Source: Paraspadella gotoi | Taxonomy: Eukaryota > Chaetognatha | Assembly: GCA_051294375.1 (NCBI GenBank) | Contig: CM119267.1 | Coordinates: forward strand, 937,601-1,001,600 | Direction: 5' to 3' | Length of the DNA stretch: 64,000 bases | In this document: piece by piece, positions 28,716 to 41,300 of the stretch | Position numbering within the stretch: position 1 is the first letter of the stretch | Layout: each line of letters opens with the position of its first letter | The notes under the pieces: generated by a model | Told to the model about the DNA's origin: nothing | Database searches by the model: none | The model's input: only the letters and a program-made list of their open reading frames with translations | Translations under genes and position numbers: made by a program

Positions 28716-31289
28716 TCAAGCAGAGCACATGGTGCAGGCCTCTTTGTTCTTCAACGAACACATGAGCGCCTCTTCGTTCTCTTGACGCTCCTTGAGAACG
28801 GCGGCGGTGACGGTCATCTCCTCCGCGGACGTCGCCACTTTGACCGGCGTCGTTTTCGGCGCCACATTTTCGTCGACGCCATTGGGCGCCACGTTTTCCT
28901 TGAAGGCGGCCACTTTGGATTTGTCCAGAGTGAACTAGAGAAAAAGGAGAGCAAGTTAATAAAAAAACAGGGCAAGTTAATAAAAAAATATGGCAAGTTA
29001 AATTCAAAATTAAGAAACAAGACAACCTTACGCTAAACCCACCTGAATGGCATTGACAGCCGGTCTGGACCGCAAGTAGTACATCCCCGTCTTAAGCCCT
29101 TTCTTCCATGCGTAAAAATGCATGGAGGTGATCTTCCCGTAACTCGGTTCCGCGATATGAATGTTGAGTGACATTGACTGGTCGATAAAGGCGCCCCTGT
29201 CGGCGGCCATGTTGATGATCTGCTTCTGACTGATCTCCCACACGGTCTTGTAAAGATCGCGGACCTCCTTGGGGATTCTCTCGATGTTCTGGATGGATCC
29301 GTTGTTGGCGATGATGAGATTCTTCATGTCTTCGTCCCAAACTCCCATCTCGGTTAAGTCCTTGAGCAAGTGATGATTAACGACCATGAATTCTCCCGAG
29401 AGGACGCGACGAGTGTAGATGTTGGAAGTGTAGGCTTCGATAGATTCGTTGTTGCCGAGAATCTGCGCCGTCGACGCCGTCGGCATCGGCGCCAGCAGCA
29501 GAGAATTGCGGACGCCGCTCTCGCCAATTTTCGCGCGGAGGGCGGTCCAATTCCAGAGCTCGGTGGGCGTGGTGTCCCACATGTCGAACTGAAGGACGCC
29601 CTTGCTGATCGGCGATCCCTGATAGGTCTCGTAGGGGCCGAATTCGGCCGCGAGCTCGGCCGAGGCCTCCAAGGCACCGTAGTAGATGGTCTCGAAGATC
29701 TGCTTGTTGAGTAGAGCCGCCTCGGGACTCTCGAAGGGATAACGCATGAGGATGAAGGCGTCGGCGAGTCCTTGGACTCCGATGCCGATCGGGCGATGGC
29801 GCTTGTTGGATCTTTCCGCCTCAGGAATCGGATAGAAGTTGATTTCGATGATTTTGTTGAGATTTCTGGTGATCACCTTGGCGACGTATTTGAGCTTCTC
29901 GAAGTCGTAGGTCTTGTCCGGTCGGACGAACATGTTGAGAGCGATGGAGGCCAAGTTGCAGACGGCCACCTCCTTGTCGTCGGAATATTCGATGACCTCG
30001 GTGCAGAGATTGCTGCACTTGATGGTGCCGAGGTTCTGCTGATTAGACTTTCCATTGCAGGCGTCTTTGTACAGCATGTATGGCGTCCCGGTCTCGGTCT
30101 GGCTCTCGATAATGGCGTACCACAATTTCTGCGCCTTGATGGTCTTTCTTCCGCGACCTTCCTTCTCGTACTGCTCGTACAACTCATCGAACTTGTTGCC
30201 CCAAACGTCTTGAAGTCCAGGACATTCGCTGGGACACATAAGGGTCCAGTCACCGTTGCTCTCGACCCTCTTCATGAAGAGGTCGGGGATCCAGAGGCCG
30301 AAGAAAAGATCCCTGGCCCGATTCTCTTCTTTGCCCGTGTTCTTTTTCGCCTCAAGGAAATCGAAGATGTCCGCGTGCCAGGGCTCCAAGTAGATGGCGA
30401 AAGCGCCGGGCCTCTTGTTGCCGCCCTGGTCCACATAGCGGGCCGTGTTATTGAAGACTCGCATCATGGGTAAGAGGCCGTTGGAAGTACCGTTGGTGCC
30501 AGCAATGTAGGAGCCAGAGGCCCGGATGTTGTGGATGTTGAGGCCGATACCGCCGGCCGACTTGGAGATGAGGGCGCACTGCTTGAGTGTGTCGTAGATG
30601 CCTTCGATGGAATCATCCTTCATCGTGAGTAGAAAGCAACTGGAAAGCTGAGGTCGGCAAGTGCCCGAGTTGAAGAGAGTAGGGGAGGCGTGGGTGAACC
30701 ACTTCTCCGACAGCAGGTTGTAGGTCTCGATAGCAGCGTCGATGTTCTCCTGGTGGATGCCCACGGAGACCCTCATCAAGAGGTGCTGCGGCCGCTCGGC
30801 CGGCTTCCCGTTGATCTTGAGTAGGTAGGACCTTTCCAGGGTTTTGAAGCCGAAGTAGTTGTACTGAAAGTCGCGATCAAAGACGATGGCGGCGTTGAGT
30901 CGATCCGCGTTGTCGAGAACGATGCGATGGGTCTTCTCGTCAACCAGCGGCGACCAGACTCCGTTCTTGGGGTTCTTGTAAGACCTCAGGTCCTCGATGA
31001 CCTCGGAAAAGACTTTTTTGGTCTCCTTGTGTAGATTGGAGACAGCGATGCGAGCGGCGAGGGTTGCGTAGTCGGGATGCTTGGTCGTCATCGTCGCCGC
31101 AGTTTCCGCAGCCAAGTTGTCAAGCTCCACGGTGGTTACGCCATTGTAGAGGCCGGCGATGACCTTTTGCGCCACCTTCACAGGCTCCACAAAATCTGAG
31201 TTGAGGCCATAGCAGAGCTTAGAGATCCGCGAGGTGATCTTATCAAAGTGAATGTCCTCTCTGCGACCGCCACGTTTGATCACGTACAT
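28716..31289 (-). CDS. RRM1: Ribonucleotide reductase large subunit (class Ia)
   Basis: Two exons (29043-31289 and 28716-28934) join in phase 0 to 821 residues; human has 792. It reduces ribonucleoside diphosphates to deoxy forms in the cytosol with the RRM2 subunit. The ATP-cone is at the N-terminus ([20 protein letters not shown]). The catalytic set is visible: [10 protein letters not shown] (active-site Cys), NLCTE (Asn/Cys/Glu), GMYYLRSRP (the tyrosine pair for radical transfer) and a C-terminal CTMC redox cysteine pair. [25 protein letters not shown] and [17 protein letters not shown] are near-identical to animal enzymes. An in-frame extension upstream is open but lacks homology, so I start at the family Met. 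The second exon carries a divergent linker before CTMC. Confidence 0.97.
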
Positions 31290-31558
31290 GGTGAGACTAT
31301 TGTTGTCAGTTGCCAAGATACGAAAGACAAAAAAGGGCAGATCGGAACCGCGGACGAAGAATCGGGTCAAAAAATAAAAAAGCGAAACCTTGAAAGAGCG
31401 AATTATGGCGATGAAGAACATGGATATAAACGAGGATGAGAATAATGAGAAAATGATAACAATTTAGGGGAGAATTTGAATGGTATAGATTAGGAGTTCA
31501 ACGCGGAGTAAAAGAGAAGGAAGAGAGAGAGAAAAAGATTCAAATTTTAGTCCAAATT

Positions 31559-34054
31559 TTAGTTCAAAACGTCGAGAATGTTGATTCCCGTGAGTCCCAA
31601 GTTTATCCGACCTAAGACTCCGTGTTCCTGGTTCTTCACGTGAACCAAAAACAAGACGATGGAATGAAACAAGTTGTTGTGACCTTTGGCGACGTCATAG
31701 ACCGTCTCGCCGATGACCACTTTGAAGACGGGAGGAATTAGGCTCGATTGATACAAAGCGATGTTATCCTTTTTGCTCAAATTTGGTTTTTCTGCAAAAA
31801 TAATTAAATTTTAGGCAAAGGATTTAGATAAGACATTTAATAAATAGATATTTTGAATACAAAGCTGTTCTCTGGCCGAAAAAAAAACTAACCGGGGGAT
31901 TTGATGACGTATTGACGAGTAAAAGCTTTTAGATCTGGATAGAGCGAAGTAAAAGGTAAGTGAGAATCCAGGTAAGTGGCGAAGATGTGGAGAACAAGGG
32001 CTGCGTCCGTGGGTAAGGCCTCGTTCCACGGTTTATCCTGTAGAATTACGAACATCGTTTAAGTAGGGCCAAACTTTGTCAATGGGGTGGGTCAGAAGTT
32101 TGATTTGAGAACCTTCCCAAATGAAACTTCATACATTTCTGAGAAAACTTTCAATGGACCAAAATTTTCTAAAATGGCTAGAAGCAGTAGTAATTAATTT
32201 TTAAATATTTATTTATAGATAGGAAATATCAAAAAAAAATTTTTATAATTTTTTTTTTTAAGCAGATTCAGACAGCTTATGAAAAGTTGTATAATTATTT
32301 TTTCAATATTTTGATAAGTGGGTCAAAATTGGGGAAAACTTTAAAAAAAGCATCTTCATCATCTGATAATTTTAATAGTTTTTGCTAATTTTCAGTAATA
32401 AAACATCAATTTTAAAAAGTTGTAATTACATTTTTGCTAAACTTTTTGAGCTCTATTAGAATCAATTAAAAAAACTGAAAATATAAAAAAAAAGTTTGAG
32501 CAAACAATGTCGGATCTGCCCACGATCATTATCGGAAATTAAATAATTAATAAATTAATTAATTCAAGTTAATTAATCAATTAACTTGATCCGAAATGAT
32601 TGTTTTGATTGATTAATTGATAATTGATTAATTAATTGACTAATTTATTAATTAACTGATTAATTATTTGATTAATTTATACATCTTGCATTTACATTTA
32701 ATATAAAAAGAAAAAGAAGCATAATCAATTAGTGAAACAGGTTTTTTGTTTTTTTCCATATAAACTTATTTCCACTAAGATAATTCCATCGAAACTTGAT
32801 TTCCAGCTTAATCACACACTTTCCTAATAAAATTCAAAATTTTAGGTCAATTGCCCTATCCACTCATGAGTAATTGGTATTCAAATAATGAAATTTATTT
32901 TTTTGTTTTTTCCATTTAAACTCATTTCCACTCGAACAAATCCTTCGAAACTTCATATACAGCTCAATCACACACTTCCCTAACCACATACAAAATTTCA
33001 TTCCAATCCATCCATCCAATCACATGTAATTGGGGTTTTTGGTTAATGTGGGACGGACGGACAGACGGACATCTTTTTTTTTATAATTTATCATAATTTG
33101 ATGTTCTGACATGAAATAAGTTAATGCCCGACAAGATTGAGAGGGCGGACCAACAAAGTGAATTATAGAGTCGGGATCTGCTTATAAGCAGATCTGACTA
33201 AAAAAAATTTTTGACATTATCATCGTGGTGTAATCCGTTCGTTTCGTTGTGTAATGATTAGAAGAGTTTGAAATTAATTTTCAACAACGATTTATTTTTA
33301 TTAATAACGGACATGTTTCGGCTCAGTTACAAGCCTTCATTATCATCGGAGAGGAATCAAGACCCCAGAATCGAAATCGGATCAACGACTCGGATAAAAT
33401 CCATCGGAAGTAGATAGAACATTCTCATTGGTCGAAAGATAAATGGCACCGGCCAATGAACAAATGGCCGGGGATTTTTACCCTTATCTCCGATCCGATG
33501 AACCTGTATAAATTGTAACCCAAATCTGTATTGATTCACCCTGCCCAAAATATTGTCAGTCTTGTTTTATGGTCTTAATTCTGAAGAAATAAAATCTACT
33601 TGCAAGATAGACCTGTCCACTTACTAATGGTTCGGAACATTTTTGCAAACAAATATTTTAACACAACAACTAATACCAATAATGGATTCGTTTAATGCTG
33701 TTCCCATTAAAATTTAAATTTGGTCGGCTATCGCTAGTTTAAGTAAAAATAATATAATAAAGGATCGTAAATAAGGCAGGAAGAGCCTAAGGAAGAGCCT
33801 ACCTTGAAGGAATCTCCTCCGTTGGCGTTAAAGGCGCTCATGCATCCGCCCTTGGCCAGGGTTCGGAATCGCTTGACCAGATACTCTTGATTTTCGTGCG
33901 CCTCCAAGTATTGAACCATGAGATTTAGGTCCAAGGAGCCGTCGAGGGCGGCGAGGCGCTTTAAAGTGTGGAGACCGACTTCTCCTGCGAAGGAAAAAGA
34001 AATGAGTCCCGCTAAATTCTCACCCTAATTTCCCATCAATATTATTATTATTTA

Positions 34055-34108
<54 letters not shown>

Positions 34109-34275
34109 GCACCGATAAGCGAGTCGCCGTGTCCGGTTCGTCGCAGTTTCTCGTTTTTGGAGTCGATCTCTTTGACCAGAGGAGAGACGATCGATTCTGA
34201 GATCCAATTTCGTAGATTCATAGTCCAGTGCATCAAGTCTCCATCTGAGACGTCGTATCTGGAATAAATAAATGA

Positions 34276-34317
<42 letters not shown>

Positions 34318-36369
34318 GGGACTATCTGACCTGACCCAGACGTCATGGGCGGCAACGGCGTTGGGATTGTCGGGATCGTCGCACGAACCCAGACTCTTCG
34401 TCGTCGTCGGCGACTTCGATGACAATTGGTACTGATACTTTCTCAAGGAAGCGGCGCTCTCGGCGATGGAGGCGTTGGCACCGCGATTCAGCGCCCAGAA
34501 AGACGCGTTAGCTCCGGAAATAGGAGAAGCCTCCGTCAGGGAGAAGCGCTTCCGGCGCTCGTTGGCCTCGAAGTCTTTGAGATATTCCTGAAAGATCAAC
34601 GGAAAAACAAATTAAGGCCAAGTATAACAGATATTAATATTTTGTGGTGGTATATTCACACCGCCTCACGTCCACCATCGTTCAGCCAAATCCATTTGCT
34701 CAGAGGGGGAACACACCATCCCAGTCCTAACGACTTCCCTCTGCGTTGACAAAGCGAGACCGTCCTAGGGTAACCGCGCCAGTGACTGGATGCGTCACTG
34801 AGGGTCGGAAGCCCCCAAAGCCTTCAGAGAGATGCCCCATCCCAATGGTCATCTCAGGCTGTTGCCATAATTTAATGATTTAAAATTTAATGATTTAATA
34901 TTTAATGATTATAATTTAATAACTAGGTAACTTTTCAATATCGATTTTTGTTCTTAATTTTTTATTTTCATTGTTTAAAATTAAAAACAAAAAGTTTGAA
35001 ACGAAACATTTTTGACCTCGGATTCTATGCTACTCTGAAATGAAGAGATATAATTTTTTATGACGCAAAATAAAATGAGTGATAATGATTGATAATTAAT
35101 TTCTAATCTAAGAAATGATCAAAACAAAACAATGTCAAACAATAAAAAACCTGCAATGATTCGTGATCGCTGATAGATTCGTCCATAGACACGACCTTTG
35201 ACGTTCTTCTCAGCGTCAGGCTTGTGTCCGGAGAAGGAGAGACGCCGCCGCCGGGAGTGGAACACGCGCCAGCGCTCCCCGAGGAGACGTTGAGGAGAGA
35301 CTGGTTCAACGAAGAAGTCGCCGCCGTTGGGCGGAAGGGACTCGGCGGTCTGGACAAAAATTATTATTTTTACACAGTCATTAAGACATAATTTAACTTA
35401 ATTTAATTAAATGGGCTTAATAAGCGTTTTATTCGAATGCAACAAGGTTGATTCAGTACAGAAAGAGGTACAGAAGGAGGTTTTAGGGTTAAAAGTAGTT
35501 TAAAGGTGGTTTAAAGGCAGTTTAGGGTTATGAGGATTTACGGTTAGATTAGTAAGGTTAAAATTGTTGTCATTTTTTAAGTAATAACATTTTATATATA
35601 AATATTCAAAAGAAGCCAAAAACCCAGTCGGAGAGAGAAAACTTTACCCTTTGAAATAAAGGTTTGATCACTTTTCACCACATTCTATTTAAACATATAA
35701 TAAATTTGAAAAAACATTTCAAAAAAGTTGCAGCTTTAGCTCATGGCATTTTACAAACTTATGCACTAATACTCATTATAAACTACAGAAAGTCATTTTG
35801 AATATTTCATCTGAAGGTCAACAATAAAACTTTTATGCATTTTTAAATATTAAAATTAAACCAGATGTTAAATAAAATGGGAGAACCAAAATGTTATATT
35901 TTAAAATCTCGTAATACCTCGCCGCGATGCCGACTGACCGACCGTCCGGCGTGACGGGCGGCGAAGGCGTCGCCGCCCGAAACGCCGCCTCTTTAGGTCT
36001 CACGCCCAACAACTTTCGTTCGGCGTCGGTGAGTTGAATGGCGGCGCCGGCGGAAAAAACCGGACGAGCAAAGCGGATCAAATCGACGAGAGCGTTGAAA
36101 GCGAGAACGCCGACAACCGCGCCCAGAATTCCCGCGCGAAAGGGAAGAAAGTCCAAGTGATTCCCTAGAAGGAGTCCGTACTCCCGCTCCAGCCAGGTCA
36201 AGATCGCTCCAGCCAGGTTGGCGAGCATCCACGGGAGGGAGCGGTGGGCTTCACCCAAGTTTTTCTTTTTGGTCAAAACTCTCTCGACGATAGGAGATTG
36301 GGCGTGGCCGAGACGCCGCCAATTAGGAGAACAGTTCGAAGCGGACATTTCGATAGAGAGAGTCGTCAA
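31559..36369 (-). CDS. TMEM209: Transmembrane protein 209 (nuclear envelope)
   Basis: Seven exons (35918-36369, 35151-35349, 34331-34587, 34113-34258, 33803-33984, 31893-32037, 31559-31791) join in phase to about 537 residues (human about 561). Two hydrophobic segments lie at about residues 48-100. A Ser/Pro-rich middle follows. The C-terminal domain is diagnostic: SPLVKEIDSKNEKLRR, VQYLEAHENQEYLVKR, LAKGGCMSAF, LPTDAALVLHIFATYLDS, GHNNLFHSIVLFL and the closing LGRINLGLTGINIL. In mammals the protein is at the nuclear envelope and interacts with NUP205. The start could also be the Met at residue 7. Intron 5 is about 1.77 kb because of nested repeats. Introns 3 and 4 contain long ATT microsatellites. 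Confidence 0.92.
32275..33740. mobile_element. Nested repeats in TMEM209 intron 5
   Basis: The outer parts (32275-32490 and 33640-33740) are a second copy of the repeat at 1-345, split by about 1.1 kb of other sequence. The insert holds a TTAATTAA-rich palindromic zone (32530-32690) and two diverged direct copies of a roughly 150-bp unit (about 32735-32880 and 32885-33040). It also has 'ggacggacggacagacggac' at about 33050 and, on the minus strand, a Penelope-like end with GAAACATGTC at 33310-33319. No intact ORF was seen. Confidence 0.6.
34035..34316. repeat. ATT microsatellites flanking TMEM209 exon 4
   Basis: (ATT)n runs at 34035-34108 and 34275-34316 lie on both sides of exon 4 (34113-34258). 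The first begins within six bases of the exon 4 donor. Confidence 0.9.
34640..34868 (-). repeat. SINE/MITE-like repeat family B, minus-strand copy
   Basis: The reverse complement matches 62180-62437: both contain 'gcgcggttaccctaggacgg', 'cttccgaccctcagtgacgc' and 'gtgaatatacc'. It lies in TMEM209 intron 2 (between exons 2 and 3). No ORF. The class is unknown. Confidence 0.7.
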
Positions 36370-37589
36370 CTATGGGTGGCAGAGAATTAATTTCAAAATG
36401 CCTTCACAAAGGATGAAAAACCATGTTTATTTTTAATGGTCAAATCCGTTGATTTCAAATTTTCTTTCAAGGTAGGGTATTTGCAACAATTCATGTAAAA
36501 GTCACGACGGAAATTTCATCATTTAAAATCACTGAGTGACTGCAAGGACGCTCCCTTCCATCTTCATTGCTTGGAGTTTAGTGATATTCCTTAGGTTTTG
36601 CCTCGTCATGCCACCTTTTGACACCTCATGGTCTCCCAACGGTCGATTCGACCCGGTCATGGGCACAGCGTCGTGGGCCGCGACCAACGAAACCCGAAGT
36701 CAGAGTTGGTGCGTAAATATGCATTGAGCGGCAATTCGACAGATGACCCAGAATCGTCTGCGTCGATATTAAAAAGTATAAGTAAATGTATCAGTTAAAG
36801 CGTCTTTATTAGGTTATAAAAAATTTAACTGACCACGTGATAACGCATGGTCAGGTTAAGGTTTGATTCTCAAAACAAATCGATAACTTAAGAAATAAAC
36901 AATGAAATTTATTTAAAGTTTGTCAAAAATAAACGGAATTCGAACTTAACATTAAAACAAAAAGAAACCATACATGACTTTCAACAAGCATTGAAAAAGT
37001 TTGTAACACAATCGGAAATTACGAAAACGAATGTAAAAACAAAAAGATAAAGTTAAACATAAAACGAAAATAAAATAACAAAAAACTTACCAAGAAAAAA
37101 ATGGGGGAAACGACGGTTGAGAAAAAGGAACACGTTTTTTTTTTGGTTAATGGTTTGGCGCGGATTTTCTTTGTATCGTTGGACTCGGGATTGTGACGAT
37201 TGAGAGGCCGAACCACGGAGACTGTAGCAGCGGCGGCATGAAGCAGCCGAGGAAAATGAAGAAGCGGCGGAGCAGGAATTAGAAGGAAGAGGAAGAAGAT
37301 TAAAGGGAAAAGTAAGGAGGAAGAGGAGAAACAAGGAGGTATTGATAAAGAAAAGAAAGAGGAAATGGAAAGAAGAGGAAGAGAAATTGAGAAAACCAAA
37401 TAAGGAAGCGAAATGTTGAACAAAAGGCAAAGTTAGGAAACGACGCTCGAATATTCTTTATAATTTAAACAAAAAAGCTCTTTTAGTTAAAATAAGAAAC
37501 AATAAAAGGAAAAGGATTACTAATAACGAAGTTTTTGACGCAATCAATGTTCCTATATAACCATAATAACAATGAATTGCGAAATTAGA
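36370..37589. other. Divergent intergenic region, TMEM209 side
   Basis: AT-rich, with a moderately GC-rich block at about 36540-36740 of unknown origin and a long purine-rich tract at about 37220-37395. The short ORFs here are low-complexity and not convincing. Confidence 0.45.
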
Positions 37590-37795
37590 CGGACATCGTG
37601 ACTCCGCGGTCGTCGACTGCTTTCCCCTTTTTTCAAAATGTCGGTCAGGCGGGCGAAGAGAGTAGGGCAGGGAAGGCCGGGCCGGGCCGGGTGCCGTAGT
37701 GCAGGCGTAGCAGGCGGAAGAGTGACGACGTCATTCGCGGCGTCGACGAGCAGACGACCTCGTGGAGAATCACCACCATGGGCGACCGAAAATTC
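37590..37795. promoter_or_regulatory. GC-rich, CpG-dense island in divergent gap
   Basis: About 200 bases that are sharply richer in G, C and CpG than the surroundings, including GGCCGGGCCGGGCCGGG and a ggcgggcg box. It sits between divergently oriented TMEM209 and the arrestin gene, so a promoter role is plausible. A 55-codon ORF starting at the ATG at 37638 (MSVRRAKRVGQG...) lies inside; I cannot tell whether it is translated. Confidence 0.4.
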
Positions 37796-38394
37796 CTCTG
37801 TTTAATGTTGGACATTTCTTTCTCTTTTTAATTCAGGCTTTTTTCGATTATTGTATTATTGATATTGTGACTCGAATCAATAGCGAAGACTGAAAAGCGT
37901 TCCAGTGTTCATGCAAAGCTCAATGAGTCGAAAGAGAAATCAAAGAAATCTATTGATTTTGTTGAACAAATGAAAAGAATTTTCTCCAAAACACAGAACA
38001 AAAGAATTTACAATCAACGCGTCGCGTTCCTGGTTTCCTCCACGACAGCTGTTACCAATAAAAAGTTAAACAGTTATTGGGAGAACTGTTTAGGAAAAAT
38101 TTAGTTATCGTAATTCGAGCAAAAAAATTTAACAATACTATGTCTATGATTTGAAAAAAAAAAGTCGGATCCTTTGGGGAGATCTGTTTTAACATATTCG
38201 ACATGGCTGTGATAGAGAAGGGTTATTCTTAATTTATGATGCAATTATCTATTACGCGTTGTGCAAGATGCAGCTTAGTAAAAATCATTTATCTATACAA
38301 TAGCTTATTTTTCGGCTTCCCAATAAGATTTTCATTCATTTCTTATGCTATCCCTTTGTTTATACATTAATTAATTGACAACTAACAACCCGCC
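37796..38394. other. Upstream region of the arrestin gene
   Basis: AT-rich with no further feature recognised; the arrestin ATG follows 'aacccgcc'. Confidence 0.4.
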
Positions 38395-41300
38395 ATGTCT
38401 TTTAACGTTACATCGCCTTTTCCTCCCGAGTTCTCCGCCCAGAACCCGCGGTGCACGATGGACGATTTAAAAATTGAGTTTTTTCGCCATCCGCCCATTT
38501 ATGAACCTGGGGAGGACATTAAGGGAAATCTCAAAATCACCAACACGCAGTTCATAATCGTCTCCAGGATCAACTATCGGTTTAAAGGTAGCCAAGAATG
38601 TCACGTGATTGAGGAAAAGGCCATGTACCCTTGTGATCTCATCCTTAAATCCTTATATCCCTGTCCTCTGCAATCCCTCTCAGGAAAGGCCCGGGTATCG
38701 TGGACGGTGAACAAGACCTCCAAAGAGAAGGTCTGCTATTCGGCCGGTAGACTTTACTTCGAAGAAAACCGGCTTTGCCGGGAGGCGGCGCTGAGGGAGC
38801 TCGAGCCGGGCGTCCACAGGTTCCCGCTCCGCTTCGAGGTCCCGAGGAGAGTCCCAGCATCCATCGAGGAGGGGGACTCGGAGACACTCGGGCAGAAATA
38901 CGGTGAGGGACGATGTTGACCCTGATCAGTTTGGATAATGTTTGAAAAAGAAAATTTAGCCAGTATTGTTATTACTATTTAATTCATGGCTCAAAAGTCA
39001 AAACTTAAGTAGTTCAAATTCAAAATTATACCTAGTTAAGTGAAATTCAAAATGTTATAGCAAAGAAGGAGGTTCTATCCCTTCCGTTGACTTTCAAGGT
39101 CAAGTTCGGTACTTTTGCGAGGCCACGGTTTATTTCGGGACGAAGGAGGCGAAGATCGCGCGCGAGTTCGCGATTCAGGCGCCGCTGGATCTGAGGAGTC
39201 TCCCCGAAGCCTCCCTGCCCGTCAAGAACTCTTGGGAAAAGTAACGCAATTGGAAATCTTCCATTTTAAAAATTGCAGTTGTCAATGTTGTGGTTTAATC
39301 TCTGCATGATCAATTCTATTCAGTGGTAGTCCCTATTATGAATGTTATTTTGAAAATACCAAAACTGTGATTTGATGAGCCGTTTATACTTTTTATTTCA
39401 TTTTAGTTTTATATTCCTTTTGATTTCAGTTTGTACTGCAATTTATGTTTATAATTTGTCTAGATATACGTTTATTTTTTATTTGTTGTAGGCTATATAC
39501 TATACAGTATATAGAATTTACATTTTTACATGTTTCTAACTTTATTTTTTATAGTTTCAGTTCAATTCGGTTCCTAATTAAATTATGATTTTACGTTACG
39601 CTTGGTAAGTCTCAGGGAATAGTCAATACCATAGTCTAGGATGTGGGGGACGTTCGGGGTACAAATTAGTTAATGAAAGTTCTTCATCTGTCCCTCAAAC
39701 CGTGTTCAGATTGGGGAAGGCCTGCTGCATGACGGACGGGACGGTCTCCGTCTCCCTAAGCCTCCCCAAACGCGGCTTCGTTCCCGGGGAGAAGATCTAC
39801 TTCGAGGTGCTCGTCCGCAACGAAACCTCCGGCGACGTCGAACCCTGGAAGTTGAAGCTCAACCGGGAGACGAAGATCAAAGGGGAAGAGGAAGGGATCG
39901 TCACATCCGGTTGGAGCCACGCCTACATCGTCACCGAGTTGGCCGAGGTCAAGGGGGATAGATTTATTGACGCCGACGACCACGACAGAGGTGAGAGGAG
40001 GGCGGGAACGACGATAAGTGTTGTGAGGCAAGAAACCAAGCAATGCTTAAACTGAGAAAATGGTTAGTTCTTATGCATTCAACTGAACATAGTAATGAAA
40101 GTAGTTTCTGTTTTAAACAATTGCTTGCAGATTACGCTCGTGCAGTGTATACTGTATAGTAGGGTGGAGTGATGAAAAGATTGAGCGATTGAACATTATT
40201 TTTTTGCTGCTTATGGATATGTAATTAACAAATTTTAAATCTTTTAATCCTTTTTAACATAACAGTAAATTCAATTATTTATATAGTAATATCGTTATAA
40301 AATTATTTTTTTTTATTTTAAAAATAGATTTGGATTCGCCGTAAAAAACTAAAAAACTTTTATAAAATTAATTATGTGATATTTTAATATTTAAACCGCA
40401 AAAAATGACTAAAACGTTTTAACATATATAAGTTTTTACTACAGAGAATAAAACTTATGAAGTTTTTTTTTCCCCGTTTTAAATGTTAAAGATGACAGAA
40501 TTTTTGATAACATATTTTTTATTTTTTATTCAACTTTTATGAAGAATCTGAATCTTTATTAGGAGTTAAAAAAATATTTTTAAAATTTGTTATTTTATAA
40601 GAATATTACTACAAATATATTAAATTTTACTATTGTTACCAAAACAATATGAACAAAATATTTTTTGTAGAGTTAAGTTTTATCTCATATTTAAACATCC
40701 TTGTTAGGAGAAAAACAATTTGATTTGTTTTGGCAACAAATTATATTTAAAGCAGACATGTTTCGACAGTTTCGGCAATTTAGAGTCTTCATCAGTGTTT
40801 GAAAAATTAACAAGTTTTTCTCTTTAACATTAAGTTTGAGAGACAGAGAGAGAGAGACAGAGATAGAAAGAGGTCAGGTGAGAGGAGTGGCACTAGGCAT
40901 TTTTCAGGAGGATCTTTTCCAGACCCTAAAATGTCTCACTCTACAATCATATCATCTCAGCCCATGACAAGCCAATGACCCGATCCTATCGCCAATGTCC
41001 CACCTTTGCCCGGCTTGGGGGGGGGGTCAGCTCACTTTGAGCTCTTTTCTCATCTTATTTTCACTAACTCTTTACTTACCTATCCCTCATCACTTATTCT
41101 TCCATTTTAATATCAACCTTTAATTAATTTATTCATTATTACCATTGTTATTTTTAGTCTAATTCTTAAGTTTGCTAATTTATTTTCCTCTTCCTTTATC
41201 ATTGTTGTATATTGTTAAATGTAAAGATTTTTTTCTCTCTCTCCCATTCTCTCTCAATTTCCAATTTTACCCAACTCACTCCTCCCCTGTCCTTACATTC

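Noticed and set aside
29772-30473. 233-codon plus-strand ORF
   Set aside because: Antisense shadow of RRM1.
31289-31421. 44-codon N-terminal extension of RRM1
   Set aside because: It is open by chance; the family start is the Met of [11 protein letters not shown], and the extension is hydrophobic and unlike any RNR.
37019-37430. Phe/Ser/Leu-rich minus-strand ORFs of 125-134 codons
   Set aside because: They reflect a purine-rich tract on the plus strand; no splice structure or domain is seen.
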